A DNA stretch of 64,000 bases from Vitellaria paradoxa (taxonomy: Eukaryota; Streptophyta; Magnoliopsida; Ericales; Sapotaceae): positions 310,001 through 374,000 of the forward strand of contig CM034233.1 in the NCBI GenBank assembly GCA_019916065.1, written 5' to 3'. The position numbers were made by a program, and so were the translations under genes. The first letter of the stretch is position 1. The number at the start of each line of letters is the position of its first letter. Positions 61,982 through 64,000 of this stretch are shown piece after piece. A model generated the notes under the pieces. That model was not told the origin of the DNA. It searched no databases and saw only the letters and a list, made by a program, of their open reading frames with translations.

Positions 61982-62668
61982 TCAGAGCAGAAAATTCGTG
62001 GAGGTGCCTTTCAATCTTTTATGGTTATGATGATTCTTCTCCTCATTGCAGTCACTTCCACTGGATTCCACCACAGTGCTGTTACTGTCATGGTGGCTGC
62101 TGATTCTCTTTCCAAGTACTAATGCCGAATCTTGCTTTACTTCAGTTGGATTTGGTTTTTTATTGTCACTTTGTTGGATAACTAATCTTCTCTGATCCAT
62201 TCAATCTTCTTCGTCTATCTCATACAATAGCTATGCAGCACACTTTACTGGAACACACGTTTCTAGGGAGCTACTACAGAAAGAATTCAGTCCAAGTCTC
62301 AACTGATCATCCAACCCCTCATCACTCTCATCCAGATGAATTGATTGAAATGGTGCATAGTGTAGACATAAGTGGTCGGAATCAAAGCAATGGGCTCCTG
62401 TACTGTAGAATCCAATGGGTCTGGATGTGCTCAAGACTGCAGCAGTATCGTTGGACTTCCAATTGCAATCCTCGTATGCCTTGGCATGAGTTGCCAGCTT
62501 GGTCGTAAAAAGAACACATACCACATATCCCTTGAGCTTTATATACCAATCTGGATTCAGCTGGATACGAACAGAATAGCCCTTATCATTTTGATACCGA
62601 AAGCACCTTGGAACCTCACTTCCAGCTACAACAATGGTAAAGTCTTCGTGCCCTCAAACAGAGAATCC
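61982..62668 (-). pseudogene. B-type TNL remnant: C-terminal (C-JID) exon only, unit R
   Basis: Homologous to 9434-10132 and to the TNL3 last exon. Motifs: FTIVVAGSEVPRCF, QLNPDWYIKLKG, LDESDEGL, DQRRLVIQQSD. Damage differs from the L copy: a TGA stop soon after the exon start (GFSV then stop) and TGA in place of the Trp of EDWMDQ. It shares the GCA-TAG stop. The frame at CFRYQND is intact here, unlike in L. A (CATC)n run of about nine units sits at the splice acceptor side (62674-62707). Confidence 0.85.
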
Positions 62669-62726
62669 CTGCACCATCCATCCATCCATCCATCCATCCA
62701 TCCATCTATAAGAATATGAAAGAGAG

Positions 62727-63383
62727 ACGTTGGTACAAAATAAATCTGGGACACGTGGCCCCTTGCCGAGTATTATAAGACAGGAAACGTGGCATTTAGC
62801 CGAGCAAATTATGCAAGTACTGGGCATTAATCTAATAATCAGGAAATCACTGTAATTGGGCCCTACTCCTTGACAGTGAGACCCTAACCATAAATGTTCA
62901 ATGGTAATAAATGAATTAGATTTATTACTTAAAAATTAACTAAGTTAGCCAGACAAATGTAACAGGTGAATAGTTCTAAAACTGTCTATTCAGACGCCCC
63001 CAATTATCCACGCATATTTAATGTAAAGTGAGGCATTAAATGAAAAGTAAAAGACATTTAAAGAAATGTGAGAAGAGTATATTAGGGGGTATTATTACAA
63101 TTTAATTTTTTTACACGTTAATTTATTCATTTCACCTTATTATAAATACAACACTTAGTTCCGAAATTCAGGTACGCTTACTATCATCAACCTACTACAT
63201 CACTTATTGCTTTGCATTTCTTAATTCTCTCAAACCCTTTATTGACTTGAGTATCGAAGAGTTTTCTTGTGGGTGACCCTTCTCTTCAGCCATAACCCCT
63301 GTTTTTTTGTGTTCGGTAGATCGGCGATCAAATTTCTGGTTGATGTGATGAGCAATTCTGATAGTGATTTTTTATTGCTAAAT
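62727..63383. mobile_element. LTR-like insertion in the B-type remnant intron (unit R copy)
   Basis: Copy of 10168-10833. The second ABRE-like motif is mutated (AAACGTGGC). Confidence 0.5.
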
Positions 63384-63426
63384 AAGAAATAAATATATGG
63401 AAGAGATTTAGAGGGGAAGAGAGACC

Positions 63427-64000
63427 TAAATTTGATTTTGGAAAAGTTCGCACAGAGAATTATTTTGTGAAAATTTGGTGTAAGAGGAAAAAAAAATGTG
63501 CTATATGGATATTTTACATAGTAAATTTTCTTTTTTAAGTGTCCGTAATCTTTCTCTAATTTGAAAGTTTTTCACTTAAATATTTGTTTTATTATTATTT
63601 CTCTATTTTCCTTTTTTTATATTTTGCCAAAGATAAATTATGGGAGTAAATTTAGGACGCCGATTCTCAAACACCCCTCTTTATTATTCTGAATTTGCTT
63701 CACTCATTGTTAGAGAGGTATTTTTCAGTAAACACGAAATTGGGAGGGGTATGGAAAGGTTTTTCTTAATACTGGATATCATCGGGTACGTCAAACAAGT
63801 TATGGGTTCGTTTACGCTTCAACAAAATTTTTGGGTGGCTTCACTGAAATTTGTCTAGAGTGTGTTTGAAATGATAAAAAATGAAATTTAGTGATGTTAA
63901 TTGTGAGTTCGTAATTTATATAATGAGATAAAAAATAAATAATTTTTAAAAAATTTTAAAAATTTTTAGAGGTATATAGCCTTATTATAAATAAGAAAAG
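63427..64000 (-). other. End of B-type LRR exon trace, unique sequence, then another promoter module
   Basis: 63427-63450 (AATTTGATTTTGGAAAAGTT) matches the 3' end of TNL3 LRR exon 4 and then stops. 63460-63640 is unique. 63675-63860 repeats the TNL promoter module (GAATTTGCTTCACTCATTG, CGTCAAACAAGTTATGGGTT, CAACAAAATTTTTGGG), but no TIR exon lies next to it in the window. Confidence 0.55.

Larger units (their letters stand above)
50847..63426. repeat. Segmental duplication, unit R (about 12.58 kb)
   Basis: Contains TNL4, its 5' spacer and a B-type C-terminal remnant. The left boundary matches the start of unit M (10877) and the right boundary the end of unit L (10876), which defines the unit length. 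The remnant extends slightly past 63426 to about 63450. Confidence 0.85.

Overview
The window looks like nuclear DNA from a eudicot, possibly a woody species. It contains TIR-NBS-LRR (TNL) resistance genes, a class largely missing from monocots. It also has GT-AG introns, AT-rich spacers, a Ty1/copia retrotransposon and many MITEs. I could not identify the species.

The main structure is a TNL cluster, all on the minus strand. Three genes belong to one subtype (A): TNL1 (1-4232, 3' end outside the window), TNL2 (11211-16321, pseudogene) and TNL4 (51169-56341, apparently intact, 993 codons in five exons). A fourth gene of a different subtype (B), TNL3 (24751-29611), is a pseudogene. Two further B-type remnants keep only the last exon (9434-10132 and 61982-62668). 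The repeating unit is an A-type TNL, its 5' spacer, and the 3' end of a B-type gene. Unit L (1 to about 10876) and unit M (from about 10877) are joined head to tail at a short ACC microhomology. Unit R (50847-63426, about 12.58 kb) is a dispersed copy very similar to L. In M the B gene is still full length. In L and R it is reduced to its C-terminal exon, with shared insertions.

Region by region: 1-10.9 kb is unit L. 10.9-24.7 kb is TNL2, a decayed copia element (16508-21858) in its promoter, and spacer. 24.75-29.6 kb is TNL3. 29.7-32.4 kb is MITE-rich spacer. 32.47-34.76 kb is a DYW-type PPR gene on the minus strand, with a frameshift near its N-terminus. 34.8-38.5 kb is AT-rich repeats. 38.6-44.4 kb is a four-exon RNA-recognition-motif gene on the plus strand with a missing ATG, a duplicated second exon and a 3' frameshift. 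44.5-50.8 kb holds MITEs, a hairpin element and AT-rich tandem repeats. 50.85-63.4 kb is unit R. The last 0.6 kb carries another copy of the TNL promoter module, so the cluster may continue.

TNLs detect pathogen effectors. The TIR domain is an NADase, NB-ARC is the nucleotide switch, and the LRR and C-JID recognise ligand. Only TNL4 is complete and unbroken here. TNL1 is open as far as seen but has substitutions in two switch motifs (Walker B and MHD). The PPR and RRM genes are unrelated housekeeping-type neighbours (organellar RNA editing and RNA binding) and both appear damaged. No clearly new system was found. The most interesting signals are the unit architecture, the altered NB-ARC motifs, the insertion-prone promoter module and the MITE-edge exon duplication.
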